DNA of 64,000 nucleotides from Labilibaculum antarcticum (GTDB taxonomy: Bacteria; Bacteroidota; Bacteroidia; Bacteroidales; Marinifilaceae), in the NCBI RefSeq assembly GCF_002356295.1, contig NZ_AP018042.1:3566361-3630360 (forward strand), given 5' to 3'. The notes under the pieces were generated by a model. It was not told where the DNA came from, made no database searches, and saw only the letters and a list, made by a program, of their open reading frames with translations. Position numbers and translations under genes: made by a program. This document shows positions 9,166 through 18,139 of this stretch, one piece after another. How positions within the stretch are numbered: the stretch's first letter is position 1; each line of letters opens with the position of its first letter.

Positions 9166-10818
9166 ATGAAAAAGCTATTAAGTGTTTTCATTTTGCTCTG
9201 TTTGTTTGCTCAAATTAGTATTGCTCAAATTAAAACATGGCAATCGCCTAAAGAAAACAAAACAATTCAATGTGCACAATGGGAAGTAAATGATTTGGTG
9301 TATTCTGTTCAAGAAGATGTAGATAAGCCTTTCAATAAAGAAGTGTTTGCTATTGTAACAGGAGAAGAAGGGATGCAGAAAATTCCTTTGTTTTATGGTG
9401 GCGATCACAATTGGGTATTTCGTTATTCAAGTGCTAGCGTGGGTGCGAAGTCTTTTGTTCTTCAATCAGAAATTAAGGCTTTAAGTGGCAAAAAAGGAAA
9501 ATTTCTGATTACTGAAAATACAAAACAAGACCGTCATGGTGGTATTGTTCTAAAAAAGGATAATCCACAACATCTGTTTTACGAAGATGGATCGCACTAT
9601 TTCAATTTAGCTTTCGAATGTGATTGGTTATTTGCTTTGGATTATGGACAAGAAGAAATTAGCAAAACCAAGCATTTATTATCTCTGGTAAATAAATATA
9701 AATTTAATCAGATCGTAATGAATGTGTATTCGTACGATGTTTCGTGGCCAAAGGATAAAAGATTGGAACAATATCCAGAACATGAATATGGCAGTCGTGA
9801 AGATATTTTTCCATTTCTAGGATCCAATTCAGAACCAGACTTTAGCTCTTTAAATGTTGATTTCTTTAAACATTTCGATAAGGTAATCGCAGAAATGCAC
9901 GACAAAGAAATTGTTAGTCATTTAATGATTTACGTCTGGAACAAATTGGAGAACTGGCCTGATATGGAATCGGAAGCCGATAACATGTATTACGATTATG
10001 TAGTTAAAAGGTATCAAGCATTCCCGAATATGGTTTGGGATGTCTCAAAAGAAGCATTGCATTACACAAGAGCCACAAAAGAATATATTTCAGAGCGTAT
10101 TGAGCGAACTAGAAATTTGGATTCGTACAATAGATTGGTATCTGTTCACGATTATGGTTTTTGCAGAAATCACAAAGATCAAGTGGATTTTATCTCCATG
10201 CAAAACTGGCAACATACTTTGTATCAAAACATGCTAAATGCGCGCAAAGATTTCCCGAACAAACCCATTTTTAATATTGAGCATGGTGGATATGAGGAAT
10301 CCCCATATGTTGTATTTCCTGGTGCTTATGATGATGCAGAAGCTTGTTTGAGAAGAAATTACATGTGCATTTTTGCTGGTGGATATTCTACGTATTACTG
10401 GCAAGGAGTATCGTGGAATGCAATCATTCACAATCCATTTGAACAGCCAGAAGATTTCAGTAAACCTCATTTTGAATATTTCAAACACATGAGATCTTTG
10501 TTTGATTCCGTTCATTTTGAAAATTGCGAACCACTTAGCAGATACAATACGGCTGGGTACAACCTAACCAACGAGAAGGATGGTATTGTTTTAGTTTATG
10601 CTCCAAAAGAAAACAATTGGGTAGGTGCAAATAAAATTATCTCAGATAAATTCAATCCTGAAAATGCTACCAAGCAGTGGTTTAATACACTTACCGGTGA
10701 ATTTTCGGAAGAGGTGAAATATGTGAAAAAATCACTTGAGTTTTGGGATTGGAGACCGTGGAAAGGTGAAGCAGATGCAATCTTGATTATTAGAGGTTTA
10801 GAAAAGAAAAAGAAATGA
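9166..10818 (+). CDS. DUF5060/DUF4038-type TIM-barrel glycoside hydrolase
   Basis: A 550-residue secreted protein (signal peptide 1-20). Residues ~25-120 form an N-terminal beta-sandwich of DUF5060 type. A TIM barrel follows, resembling the DUF4038 group that contains GH140-like enzymes. The barrel carries plausible retaining residues: Glu in VSKEALHY (about 296, acid/base position) and Glu in NIEHGGYEES (about 372, nucleophile position). A short C-terminal beta domain follows. The gene is preceded by a 269-base gap with an ACCCCCCTTTAAGCA element (8969-8983), so it may begin its own transcript. Specificity cannot be read from the sequence; activity on a galactan fragment is inferred from neighbours. 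Confidence 0.7.
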   Translation: MKKLLSVFILLCLFAQISIAQIKTWQSPKENKTIQCAQWEVNDLVYSVQEDVDKPFNKEVFAIVTGEEGMQKIPLFYGGDHNWVFRYSSASVGAKSFVLQSEIKALSGKKGKFLITENTKQDRHGGIVLKKDNPQHLFYEDGSHYFNLAFECDWLFALDYGQEEISKTKHLLSLVNKYKFNQIVMNVYSYDVSWPKDKRLEQYPEHEYGSREDIFPFLGSNSEPDFSSLNVDFFKHFDKVIAEMHDKEIVSHLMIYVWNKLENWPDMESEADNMYYDYVVKRYQAFPNMVWDVSKEALHYTRATKEYISERIERTRNLDSYNRLVSVHDYGFCRNHKDQVDFISMQNWQHTLYQNMLNARKDFPNKPIFNIEHGGYEESPYVVFPGAYDDAEACLRRNYMCIFAGGYSTYYWQGVSWNAIIHNPFEQPEDFSKPHFEYFKHMRSLFDSVHFENCEPLSRYNTAGYNLTNEKDGIVLVYAPKENNWVGANKIISDKFNPENATKQWFNTLTGEFSEEVKYVKKSLEFWDWRPWKGEADAILIIRGLEKKKK

Positions 10819-10874
10819 TAGAAGAATTTTAAGCTATTCGTGGTAAGAATTATTCGAATATTAAAAAATAAAAA

Positions 10875-13232
10875 ATGCAAATTAAAATATACTTCTTGGT
10901 TTTGTGTTTGAGTGTAAATTTCACTCTTTTCGCTCAGGTAAATACTAATTCTAGTTATTCAACACCAGAAATTGATGCTAAAGTTGAAGCTTTGATGTCG
11001 GGCATGACCATGGATGAAAAGCTGGCACAAATCATGGGTACTCGTATTCGGGATATCATGGTAGACGGTAAAGTTTCACTCGAAAAATGTCGGGAACACA
11101 TTCCTTATGGAATTGGGCATTTTTGTCAGTTTTCTTCAGGACAAGCACTTTCGCCAGAAGAATTGAGAGACTTGGTGAGAGAAATTCAGCATTATTTAAT
11201 GACTGAGACAAGGCTGAAAATACCTGCTATTTTTCACGAAGAAGCGATAACCGGTTTTGCAACGCAAGGAGCAACAACTTTTCCTCAACAAATAGGAGTA
11301 GGTTGTACTTGGAATCCAGAATTGGTAGAGAAAAACACCAGTTCAACAGCGCAAAATATGCGTGCGGCTGGCGCTACTTTTGCTCTTTCTCCAATGCTCG
11401 ATTTGAGCAGAACAGCTCATTGGAATCGGCATCAGGAAAGTTACGGCGAAGATGCATATTTAACTTCGAGAATGGGAGTTGCTTTTGTGCAAGGATTACA
11501 AGGAAACGATTTTAAGACAGGAGTAGCGGCAACCGTGAAACACTTTGCAGGATATGGTACCAAAAATAACAACTCAAAAATGTTGTATGAAGAGTATTTG
11601 ATGCCGCATGAAGCTTGTTTTAAAATTGCAGGAGCAAAAAGTGTGATGCCATCTTATGGAGTTTACAAAGCATTACCCGTAGCAGCTAGTCCAACTATGT
11701 TGGATCAAATACTACGTAGAGATGCAGGTTTCGATGGCTTGGTTGTAAGTGATTATGGAGCCATTACAATGCTGTATAAAAAATATAAGGTAGCAAAAGA
11801 CAGTACGATGGCTGCTGCTTTGGCTCTAAATGCAGGTATGGATATTGAATTATCATCGCCAAGCATGTTTCCGAAATTAAGAGAAGCTCTCAATCAAGGT
11901 TTGGTAACTGAAGAATTGATTGATGCAGCGGTGAAGCGTTCCTTAATCATGAAAGCCAAATTAGGGTTATTAGATAAGAATCCGATTATTGGAAAAGACG
12001 GAGCTTTGGATTTTGATCCTCCGGCATTTCGGAAATTGGCATACGAAACAGCTTGCCAATCTATTGTATTATTAGAAAATGATGGAATCCTTCCCTTAAA
12101 AAAGGAGGTTAAAAAGATTGCTTTGGTGGGACCTAATGCCGCAAATGTGTTTGGTTTGCTGGGAGACTATACTTATCAAGGAATGCGCTCTTTCTGGAAA
12201 CAAACCACATTTGATGCCAATAATCCAAAACTAGTTACCGTAAAAGAAGGTCTTGAGAGCAGATTGGCTAAGGATGTTCAGATTAAACATGAACGTGGAT
12301 GTGATTGGAGTGCTGCATTGGAAGCAAAAATTGACAAAGAGGGTTTTGGTGATAGCCGAATTGAAAAACTTAAGATGATGACCGTAAGCGGTCTTCCGCA
12401 ACCCAATTTGAAAAATGCGATTAAGATTGCAGAGGAAAGTGATGTGATAATAGCTGTTATGGGTGAAAACCTATACCTAAATGGAGAGGGAAGATGGCGT
12501 AATGGCATCAAATTACCGGGAGAGCAAGAAGCTTTTGTTGAGCAGTTAATCGCAACAGGAAAACCTGTAGTTTTGGTCATGTTAGGTGGTCGTCAGCAAG
12601 TGATTAGTAAGTTTTCGGATCAATGTGCAGCTGTTGTTCAAGCTTGGTTCCCAGGGGAAGAAGGTGGTAATGCAATTGCTGATGTTCTTTTAGGAAATGT
12701 GAATCCATCCGGCAAGCTATGTGTTTCTTATCCGCGCACTGAAGAGAAAGTGGAAATTAACTATCAGGATGGCTACGAAAAGAAAGAATTGGTACAATAT
12801 CCTTTTGGTTATGGACTCTCTTATACTCAATATGAGTACAGTAATATGAATATGAAATCTAAAGTTGACATTACTGATGAGCGTTTTTCTATTTCGTGTA
12901 CAGTGAAAAATACTGGATCTGTTGATGGTACAGAAGTAGTTCAATTGTATGTGTCTCCAAAGAATACCAATTCTACCATGAAACCAATTTTATTGAAAGG
13001 TTTTCAAAGAGTTAATTTGAAAGCAGGAGAAGAAAAAGAAATAAGCTTTAAAGTTTCTCCACAACAATTGGTCGAATACAAAAAAAATCAATGGATCATT
13101 GAAGCGGGTAAGTATGAGTTTAAGCTTGGTGCTTCTTGTACAGATATACGTTTAAAAGATGAAATTGAAATATCAGGGGGAAATTTAATTCTTGAAAAAG
13201 GAAGAGACGTTTTCTTTTCAGATAATGAGTAG
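10875..13232 (+). CDS. GH3 beta-glycosidase
   Basis: A 785-residue GH3 enzyme with a signal peptide ending near residue 21. The (beta/alpha)8 domain carries the substrate-binding KHFAGYG (about 223-229), and the nucleophile Asp in VSDYGA is about residue 293. It is followed by the alpha/beta sandwich domain (from about ALVGPNAA) and a C-terminal fibronectin III-like domain, which is the standard three-domain layout and length. It starts 56 bases after the preceding hydrolase gene. GH3 enzymes release beta-linked terminal sugars, most often glucose or xylose. Here a terminal beta-galactose or a minor sugar of red-algal galactan is possible, but specificity is not readable. Confidence 0.9.
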   Translation: MQIKIYFLVLCLSVNFTLFAQVNTNSSYSTPEIDAKVEALMSGMTMDEKLAQIMGTRIRDIMVDGKVSLEKCREHIPYGIGHFCQFSSGQALSPEELRDLVREIQHYLMTETRLKIPAIFHEEAITGFATQGATTFPQQIGVGCTWNPELVEKNTSSTAQNMRAAGATFALSPMLDLSRTAHWNRHQESYGEDAYLTSRMGVAFVQGLQGNDFKTGVAATVKHFAGYGTKNNNSKMLYEEYLMPHEACFKIAGAKSVMPSYGVYKALPVAASPTMLDQILRRDAGFDGLVVSDYGAITMLYKKYKVAKDSTMAAALALNAGMDIELSSPSMFPKLREALNQGLVTEELIDAAVKRSLIMKAKLGLLDKNPIIGKDGALDFDPPAFRKLAYETACQSIVLLENDGILPLKKEVKKIALVGPNAANVFGLLGDYTYQGMRSFWKQTTFDANNPKLVTVKEGLESRLAKDVQIKHERGCDWSAALEAKIDKEGFGDSRIEKLKMMTVSGLPQPNLKNAIKIAEESDVIIAVMGENLYLNGEGRWRNGIKLPGEQEAFVEQLIATGKPVVLVMLGGRQQVISKFSDQCAAVVQAWFPGEEGGNAIADVLLGNVNPSGKLCVSYPRTEEKVEINYQDGYEKKELVQYPFGYGLSYTQYEYSNMNMKSKVDITDERFSISCTVKNTGSVDGTEVVQLYVSPKNTNSTMKPILLKGFQRVNLKAGEEKEISFKVSPQQLVEYKKNQWIIEAGKYEFKLGASCTDIRLKDEIEISGGNLILEKGRDVFFSDNE

Positions 13233-13346
13233 TTTTTGATGTTTGTATTCATATACCTACTGCCAAAATACTTTTTACAGCCTGAAGGGAATAATTATTT
13301 AATGTTAGTTTGTGTAAAGAACCACAAATTATAAATATTACATAAA

Positions 13347-14756
13347 ATGAAGAATTATAAAAGCATTATCCTATTCGGGATAGTAACCAATTTACTTTTG
13401 TTGTTTTCAACTAGTTTGTCTGCACAAAAGAAAAATATTGTCATGCTTTTCGCTGATGATGCTGGATATCATGATTTTGGTTTCCAAGGAAGTAAAACAT
13501 TTAAAACTCCAAATATTGATCAATTGGCATCAGAAGGAATGGTTTTTAATGAGGCTTATACAACAGCTGCGGTTTGCGGACCTTCAAGGGCTGGTTTATT
13601 GACCGGAATATATCAACAACGATATGGAATAGAGGAAAATAATGTGCCGGGTTATATGAGCGAATCATCTAAGCTTTTAGGGGATGAAATGGGCTTGCCC
13701 TTGCATTTAAAAACTGTTGCAGATTATCTACATCCTTTAGGATATCAATCCATAATTTTGGGTAAATGGCATTTGGGTGATGCAGATAAATATCATCCAT
13801 TAAGCAGAGGTTTCGATGAGTTTTATGGATTCAGAGGTGGTGCTCGAAGCTTTTTCGCCATGAACCAAAAAGAGGCTTTTGAGAGACCAGAAAATAGATT
13901 GGAAAAAGGATTTGGGAATTTTGAAGAGCCTGAAAAATATTTGACCGATGAGATAGCAGATGAAGCATGTGACTTTATTGACCGAAATCAGAAAAAACCT
14001 TTTTTCATGTATGTTTCGTTTAATGCAGTGCATTCTCCTTTGGAATCAAAAAAGTCTGATTTGGATCAATTTGAAGGGTTAATAGGAAAGCGCAAGCAGC
14101 TTGCAGCCATGACTCTAGCAATGGATCGTGCATGCGGTATGATTCTCGATAAACTAAAAGAGCTTGGTTTGGAGGAAAATACATTGATTGTTTTTGCCAA
14201 CGATAATGGCGGTCCTGATGGAACGTCTACTTGCAATTATCCTTTAAGCGGATGCAAGTCTAATTTTCTTGAAGGAGGAATTAGAGTTCCATGTATTATG
14301 AAATTACCAAATGTGATTAAGCCAGGTTCAGAATATACAAAAGCAGTTAGTATGCTGGATATGCTACCAACATTTGTGAATGCTGCTGCAGGAAATGCCT
14401 CTGAAATTAAAGGTTTGGATGGAGTGGATTTATTACCATATGTTACTGGCAAAAATATGGCAGCTCCGCACGAAATGCTGTTTTGGAAAAAAGAAAACAG
14501 AGGAGTCGTGCGACAAGGAGATTGGAAATTACTTCGTTTCCCAGATCGACCAGCAGAACTGTATAACATCGCCAAAGATATTACGGAAAGTAATAATCTG
14601 GCTTACAAGCATCCTGAGAAAGTACGCGAAATGTATAAGCTACTTTGGGAATGGGAAGGTGGATTAGAACGTCCGTTGTGGCAATTGAAGCGTATTTACG
14701 AAGTAAATGCAATGAAACGTATCGACGAGAAAAGAACGCCTGTTTTAGATAAATAG
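13347..14756 (+). CDS. S1-type sulfatase
   Basis: A 469-residue formylglycine sulfatase with a signal peptide (about 1-27). It has metal ligands in FADDAGYHD, the maturation motif CGPSR with Cys near residue 77, the conserved GKWHLG lysine/histidine motif, and NDNGG for the second half of the metal site. It has normal length for family S1 and is clearly different from the long sulfatase at 2004. The GH16 gene starts 21 bases after its stop, so the two are probably translated from one transcript. Pairing with a GH16 endo-galactanase suggests action on a sulfated galactan oligosaccharide, which is inference. No maturase (FGE or anSME) gene is in the window. Confidence 0.92.
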   Translation: MKNYKSIILFGIVTNLLLLFSTSLSAQKKNIVMLFADDAGYHDFGFQGSKTFKTPNIDQLASEGMVFNEAYTTAAVCGPSRAGLLTGIYQQRYGIEENNVPGYMSESSKLLGDEMGLPLHLKTVADYLHPLGYQSIILGKWHLGDADKYHPLSRGFDEFYGFRGGARSFFAMNQKEAFERPENRLEKGFGNFEEPEKYLTDEIADEACDFIDRNQKKPFFMYVSFNAVHSPLESKKSDLDQFEGLIGKRKQLAAMTLAMDRACGMILDKLKELGLEENTLIVFANDNGGPDGTSTCNYPLSGCKSNFLEGGIRVPCIMKLPNVIKPGSEYTKAVSMLDMLPTFVNAAAGNASEIKGLDGVDLLPYVTGKNMAAPHEMLFWKKENRGVVRQGDWKLLRFPDRPAELYNIAKDITESNNLAYKHPEKVREMYKLLWEWEGGLERPLWQLKRIYEVNAMKRIDEKRTPVLDK

Positions 14757-14777
14757 TCACCGTAAAAACAACGAATA

Positions 14778-15635
14778 ATGAAGAGGATATTAGCAATTAT
14801 AGTGTTTGTTATAAGTGTGACTGCAAGTTTTGCTCAACCCAGCTTTAAAAAAGGGAATGATCCTAAACCTGCTGATATAAAATGGGTAGCAGTCGAAGAA
14901 TTATCTGATGAATTTGAGCACAAGAACATGGATGTCGACAAGTGGCAAATCAATCCCATTGGAAATGATTGGGGCTGGGATGGTCGACCGCCAGGATTAT
15001 TCAGAGCTGAAAATGTATCCATTAAAAATGGAAAAATGTGTGTGACAGTTGGAAAACTAGATGCTCCTGTAACTAAAAACGGAAAAACCTTCACGCATCA
15101 AGGAGGAATTGTACGTTCGATAAAGCCTGGAAATGTAGGAATGTATTTCGAGTGTAAAATGAAAGCCAATGCTACGGTGATGTCGTCTACTTTTTGGTTG
15201 ATGACCAAATACGATTGTGATAAAAAACTAGAAACGGACATTCAGGAATGTGTTGGGCGAACTACCGACAAAACGGATAAGTGGGCGCAAGGTTGGGACA
15301 GTATTTTTCATTCCAATGCCATTCACCGCTCAACACCATGTGTGGAAAAACTACAATTACAGAATGCGACAAAGCTGAAAGAGCCTAATTATTCACGTTA
15401 TTTTATTTATGCTGCCTGGTGGAAATCGGCCGAAGAAATTCAGTTTTTCCTGGATGGAGAATACCAATATTCCATTAATCCGAAGGTGGAGTGGGATATG
15501 CCGGCATTTATTCACATGGCCATTGAAACCTACAGTTGGAATCCAATTCCTGATGATGGTGGCTTGGTGGAAAGTGGAACATGGGAACAACGCACTACGC
15601 AATACGAATGGATAAGAACATGGACCTTACAGTAA
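14778..15635 (+). CDS. GH16 endo-galactanase (agarase/carrageenase/furcellaranase-type)
   Basis: A 285-residue secreted GH16 enzyme (signal peptide 1-19). The bulged active-site motif ExDxxE is present as ETDIQE, giving nucleophile Glu ~152, Asp ~154 and acid/base Glu ~157. Supporting features are the early DEFEH strand, a Trp-rich WGWDGRPPG loop, and IETYSWNPIPDDGG near residue 260, a segment also typical of GH16 agarases and related galactanases. It is a single catalytic domain with no binding module or sorting domain. Context with GH82 genes favours a carrageenan or furcellaran substrate, whereas the ETYSWNP segment looks agarase-like, so the subfamily is left open. It acts as the chain-cutting enzyme of arm 1. 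Confidence 0.85.
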   Translation: MKRILAIIVFVISVTASFAQPSFKKGNDPKPADIKWVAVEELSDEFEHKNMDVDKWQINPIGNDWGWDGRPPGLFRAENVSIKNGKMCVTVGKLDAPVTKNGKTFTHQGGIVRSIKPGNVGMYFECKMKANATVMSSTFWLMTKYDCDKKLETDIQECVGRTTDKTDKWAQGWDSIFHSNAIHRSTPCVEKLQLQNATKLKEPNYSRYFIYAAWWKSAEEIQFFLDGEYQYSINPKVEWDMPAFIHMAIETYSWNPIPDDGGLVESGTWEQRTTQYEWIRTWTLQ

Positions 15636-15671
15636 TATCTTTATAGTTTTTGAACTAAAATGTAAGATGAA

Positions 15672-18104
15672 ATGAATGTAAGAACGATCATTACTGGTAT
15701 CATCTTTCTGCTTTTTGGGATGAATACTTCAGCTCAAATAGTGTTGCTTGGTGATAACGCACCACATGCCAATGTAAATGATGGAGATTTTGAAGCTGTT
15801 AGAGGATATTGGCGTCAATCCAAGCAATCGCCATTTTGGACTACCAAAAATGTTGCTGGACTTGGAGAATATGGAATGGGTTTGCATTATGGGACCCTTT
15901 TCAGTAACAATGATTTAGGAGTTGCAGAATCGAAGCTATTGAATACCAATCCCAATTATCAAAATCCCAAAGCAGGAGATGTAATCAATTGGAGTTTTGG
16001 AGCCGATTTGGAATATATCTGTAATGGAAGCATTTCGTTGAGCCTCTTTTTTGGAAATCACGAAAGTGTACTCGCCAATAAAGTTAAGCTAATTGGTTCG
16101 GACAAAACTGTAGAGCATTTTAGTGGAACATATACAATAACCAGTGATGATGCTGATTCAGGTTTGCCTTTTGTTCGGGCTACATTTTATTCGGAACACG
16201 AAATAAAAGTTTATCTTGATTACGTAAATATTAGCATTGTTGATGCTTCCATTGCTGGCCCGGAACTTACAGTGAAGCTTGAAGATGAAGGTGTTTTCCT
16301 AAGCTGGAAGGATAACTTGGCGAGTGAAAGCAGCAAGTTTACTGTTTATCGACAATTTAGCCCTAAACAGGGATATAAAAAGTTGGGAGAAACTGCAGGA
16401 ACTTGTTTTTTAGATAAATCAGTAATTAATGGTGTTGAATATACCTATGTACTTACCCGCTTTGATGAAAAAGAATCAGCTGCTTCAAATAAAGTGAAAA
16501 TTGTAAAAACGGATAAAGATGCTCCTGTACCTCCTGCAAATATAGTTACTGAAATTTTCGATACCGAAATAAAGCTAAGCTGGACAAAAAGTACTGATGT
16601 TGATGTGGCTAGCTATTCGATTTGTAGAGGAGATGCAGAAGGAAACAACATGCAGGAAATTGCTCACGATTTAGTGAAAAATGAATATCTGGATTTTACA
16701 CCCACAAAAGACATCCAAAATACTTATGTGGTTTATGCACATGATTATAGTGGTAATGTGAGTATTGCATCGCAAGCTGTAAAGGCAAAGGTGAAGATGG
16801 TGGCAGGAGCTTCATTTAGTGATTTAATTCTGCCTATGCCCATTTACAAAGAACTTCGTTCTGATGTTTGGGGTGCAGAAGGCGTAATTCCCCGCGATCC
16901 GGATAATGGAATTGAGCATCCGGATTGGACCTATTGGGGAGGTCGCCCTGTTGAAGATAAAGATGGTAAATATCACATGCTGGTAACACGTTGGCCGGGA
17001 AATGCTTTAAAAGGACATTGGGAATGGCCAAATTCCACGGTAGCACATGTTGTCGCGGATAAACCGACCGGACCCTATAAGGTGAAAGATGATTTTGCTT
17101 ATGATTTTCATGACGGACTCGGTCATAATCCTGATATTATTTTATTGAAGGATGGTACTTATTTGCTTTATTCGCTAATCGATTGGAAAGCAATTTTGTT
17201 TAGCTCTGAAACAATGCATGGACCTTGGAAACGTTTAGGTGAAATGACTGTTGATTGGCAGTCTTCTAACGAAAATGAGAAATTATCTTATCGGTATTGT
17301 CGTAATTTATCTGGAGTACAGATGGACGACGGGCGTTTTCTTTTTGTTACAAAAGGTGGCGAAATGATGAGGAGTGAAGATGAAAATCCATTAGGGCCAT
17401 ATAAAGTAATTTCGGATGAAATTAGAGGTAACGAAATTATACCTGAAAAATACAGAAACTCCAACTACGAAGATCCTGTTTTATGGAAAGATGAAGTGCA
17501 GTATTACATGATGATCAATGCTTTCTTGGATTATCGTGCTATTTATCTGCGCTCTGCAGATGGTATCCATTGGAAATTTAATTCTGGAACTGCTTATACA
17601 CTAAACAATACCAGTTACGAAGATGGAACTAAAACCAATTGGTATAAATTGGAACGTCCGCATGTATTAACCGACAAATATGGCCGTGCTACCCATTTGT
17701 CGTTGGCAGTTATTGATGTGCCTAAAGAGGATGATTTAGCAGGGGATAAGCATAACTCCAAGAACATAATTATGCCATTAATTGTGCATAAGCGTATTCA
17801 AATACTCAACAAAGAAAAAGTAAATGCATCTACTAAACGCATTAGAATCCAGATACTTTCAGAGGAAGGATTTGATGCGCAAAAAGACATTGATATTGAA
17901 TCTCTTCGATTGGGAGCGGCAGAAGAAGTAGACTTTGGAAGAGGGTGTTTGGTTATTAAAACTGAAAAGAGTGGTAACGACTTACTTGTTGAATTTAATG
18001 GGAGAGAAAATGGTATCACCAATAATAATTTTGCTTGCAAGCTCTTGGGTAAAACCAAAAAAGGAAAGTTGATCATTGGGTTTTCTAAATTATCAGCAGA
18101 CTAG
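15672..18104 (+). CDS. FnIII-linked beta-propeller glycosidase-like protein
   Basis: An 810-residue secreted protein (signal peptide ~1-21) with several parts. An N-terminal jelly-roll-like module (~22-190) looks like a carbohydrate-binding domain. Two fibronectin III domains (~195-282 and ~285-378) follow. Then comes a GH43-like propeller (~385-700) with WTYWGGRP, GHNPDI and YEDPVLW motifs, and a beta-rich C-terminal module that includes KLLGKTKKGKL. The propeller and C-terminal module are shared with the protein at 55692, which lacks the N-terminal additions. It starts 36 bases after GH16. I cannot place the propeller in a named family; the acidic residues in GHNPDI and YEDP are candidate catalytic positions. 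The FnIII and binding modules suggest contact with polymer or large oligosaccharides. Confidence 0.65.
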   Translation: MNVRTIITGIIFLLFGMNTSAQIVLLGDNAPHANVNDGDFEAVRGYWRQSKQSPFWTTKNVAGLGEYGMGLHYGTLFSNNDLGVAESKLLNTNPNYQNPKAGDVINWSFGADLEYICNGSISLSLFFGNHESVLANKVKLIGSDKTVEHFSGTYTITSDDADSGLPFVRATFYSEHEIKVYLDYVNISIVDASIAGPELTVKLEDEGVFLSWKDNLASESSKFTVYRQFSPKQGYKKLGETAGTCFLDKSVINGVEYTYVLTRFDEKESAASNKVKIVKTDKDAPVPPANIVTEIFDTEIKLSWTKSTDVDVASYSICRGDAEGNNMQEIAHDLVKNEYLDFTPTKDIQNTYVVYAHDYSGNVSIASQAVKAKVKMVAGASFSDLILPMPIYKELRSDVWGAEGVIPRDPDNGIEHPDWTYWGGRPVEDKDGKYHMLVTRWPGNALKGHWEWPNSTVAHVVADKPTGPYKVKDDFAYDFHDGLGHNPDIILLKDGTYLLYSLIDWKAILFSSETMHGPWKRLGEMTVDWQSSNENEKLSYRYCRNLSGVQMDDGRFLFVTKGGEMMRSEDENPLGPYKVISDEIRGNEIIPEKYRNSNYEDPVLWKDEVQYYMMINAFLDYRAIYLRSADGIHWKFNSGTAYTLNNTSYEDGTKTNWYKLERPHVLTDKYGRATHLSLAVIDVPKEDDLAGDKHNSKNIIMPLIVHKRIQILNKEKVNASTKRIRIQILSEEGFDAQKDIDIESLRLGAAEEVDFGRGCLVIKTEKSGNDLLVEFNGRENGITNNNFACKLLGKTKKGKLIIGFSKLSAD

Positions 18105-18139
18105 CTAAAGTCTAAAAGAAATATCAAAAAAAAGATCAA

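Noticed and set aside
14237-14575. 112-residue antisense ORF inside a sulfatase gene
   Set aside because: Shadow of the sulfatase frame; no start context or domain.
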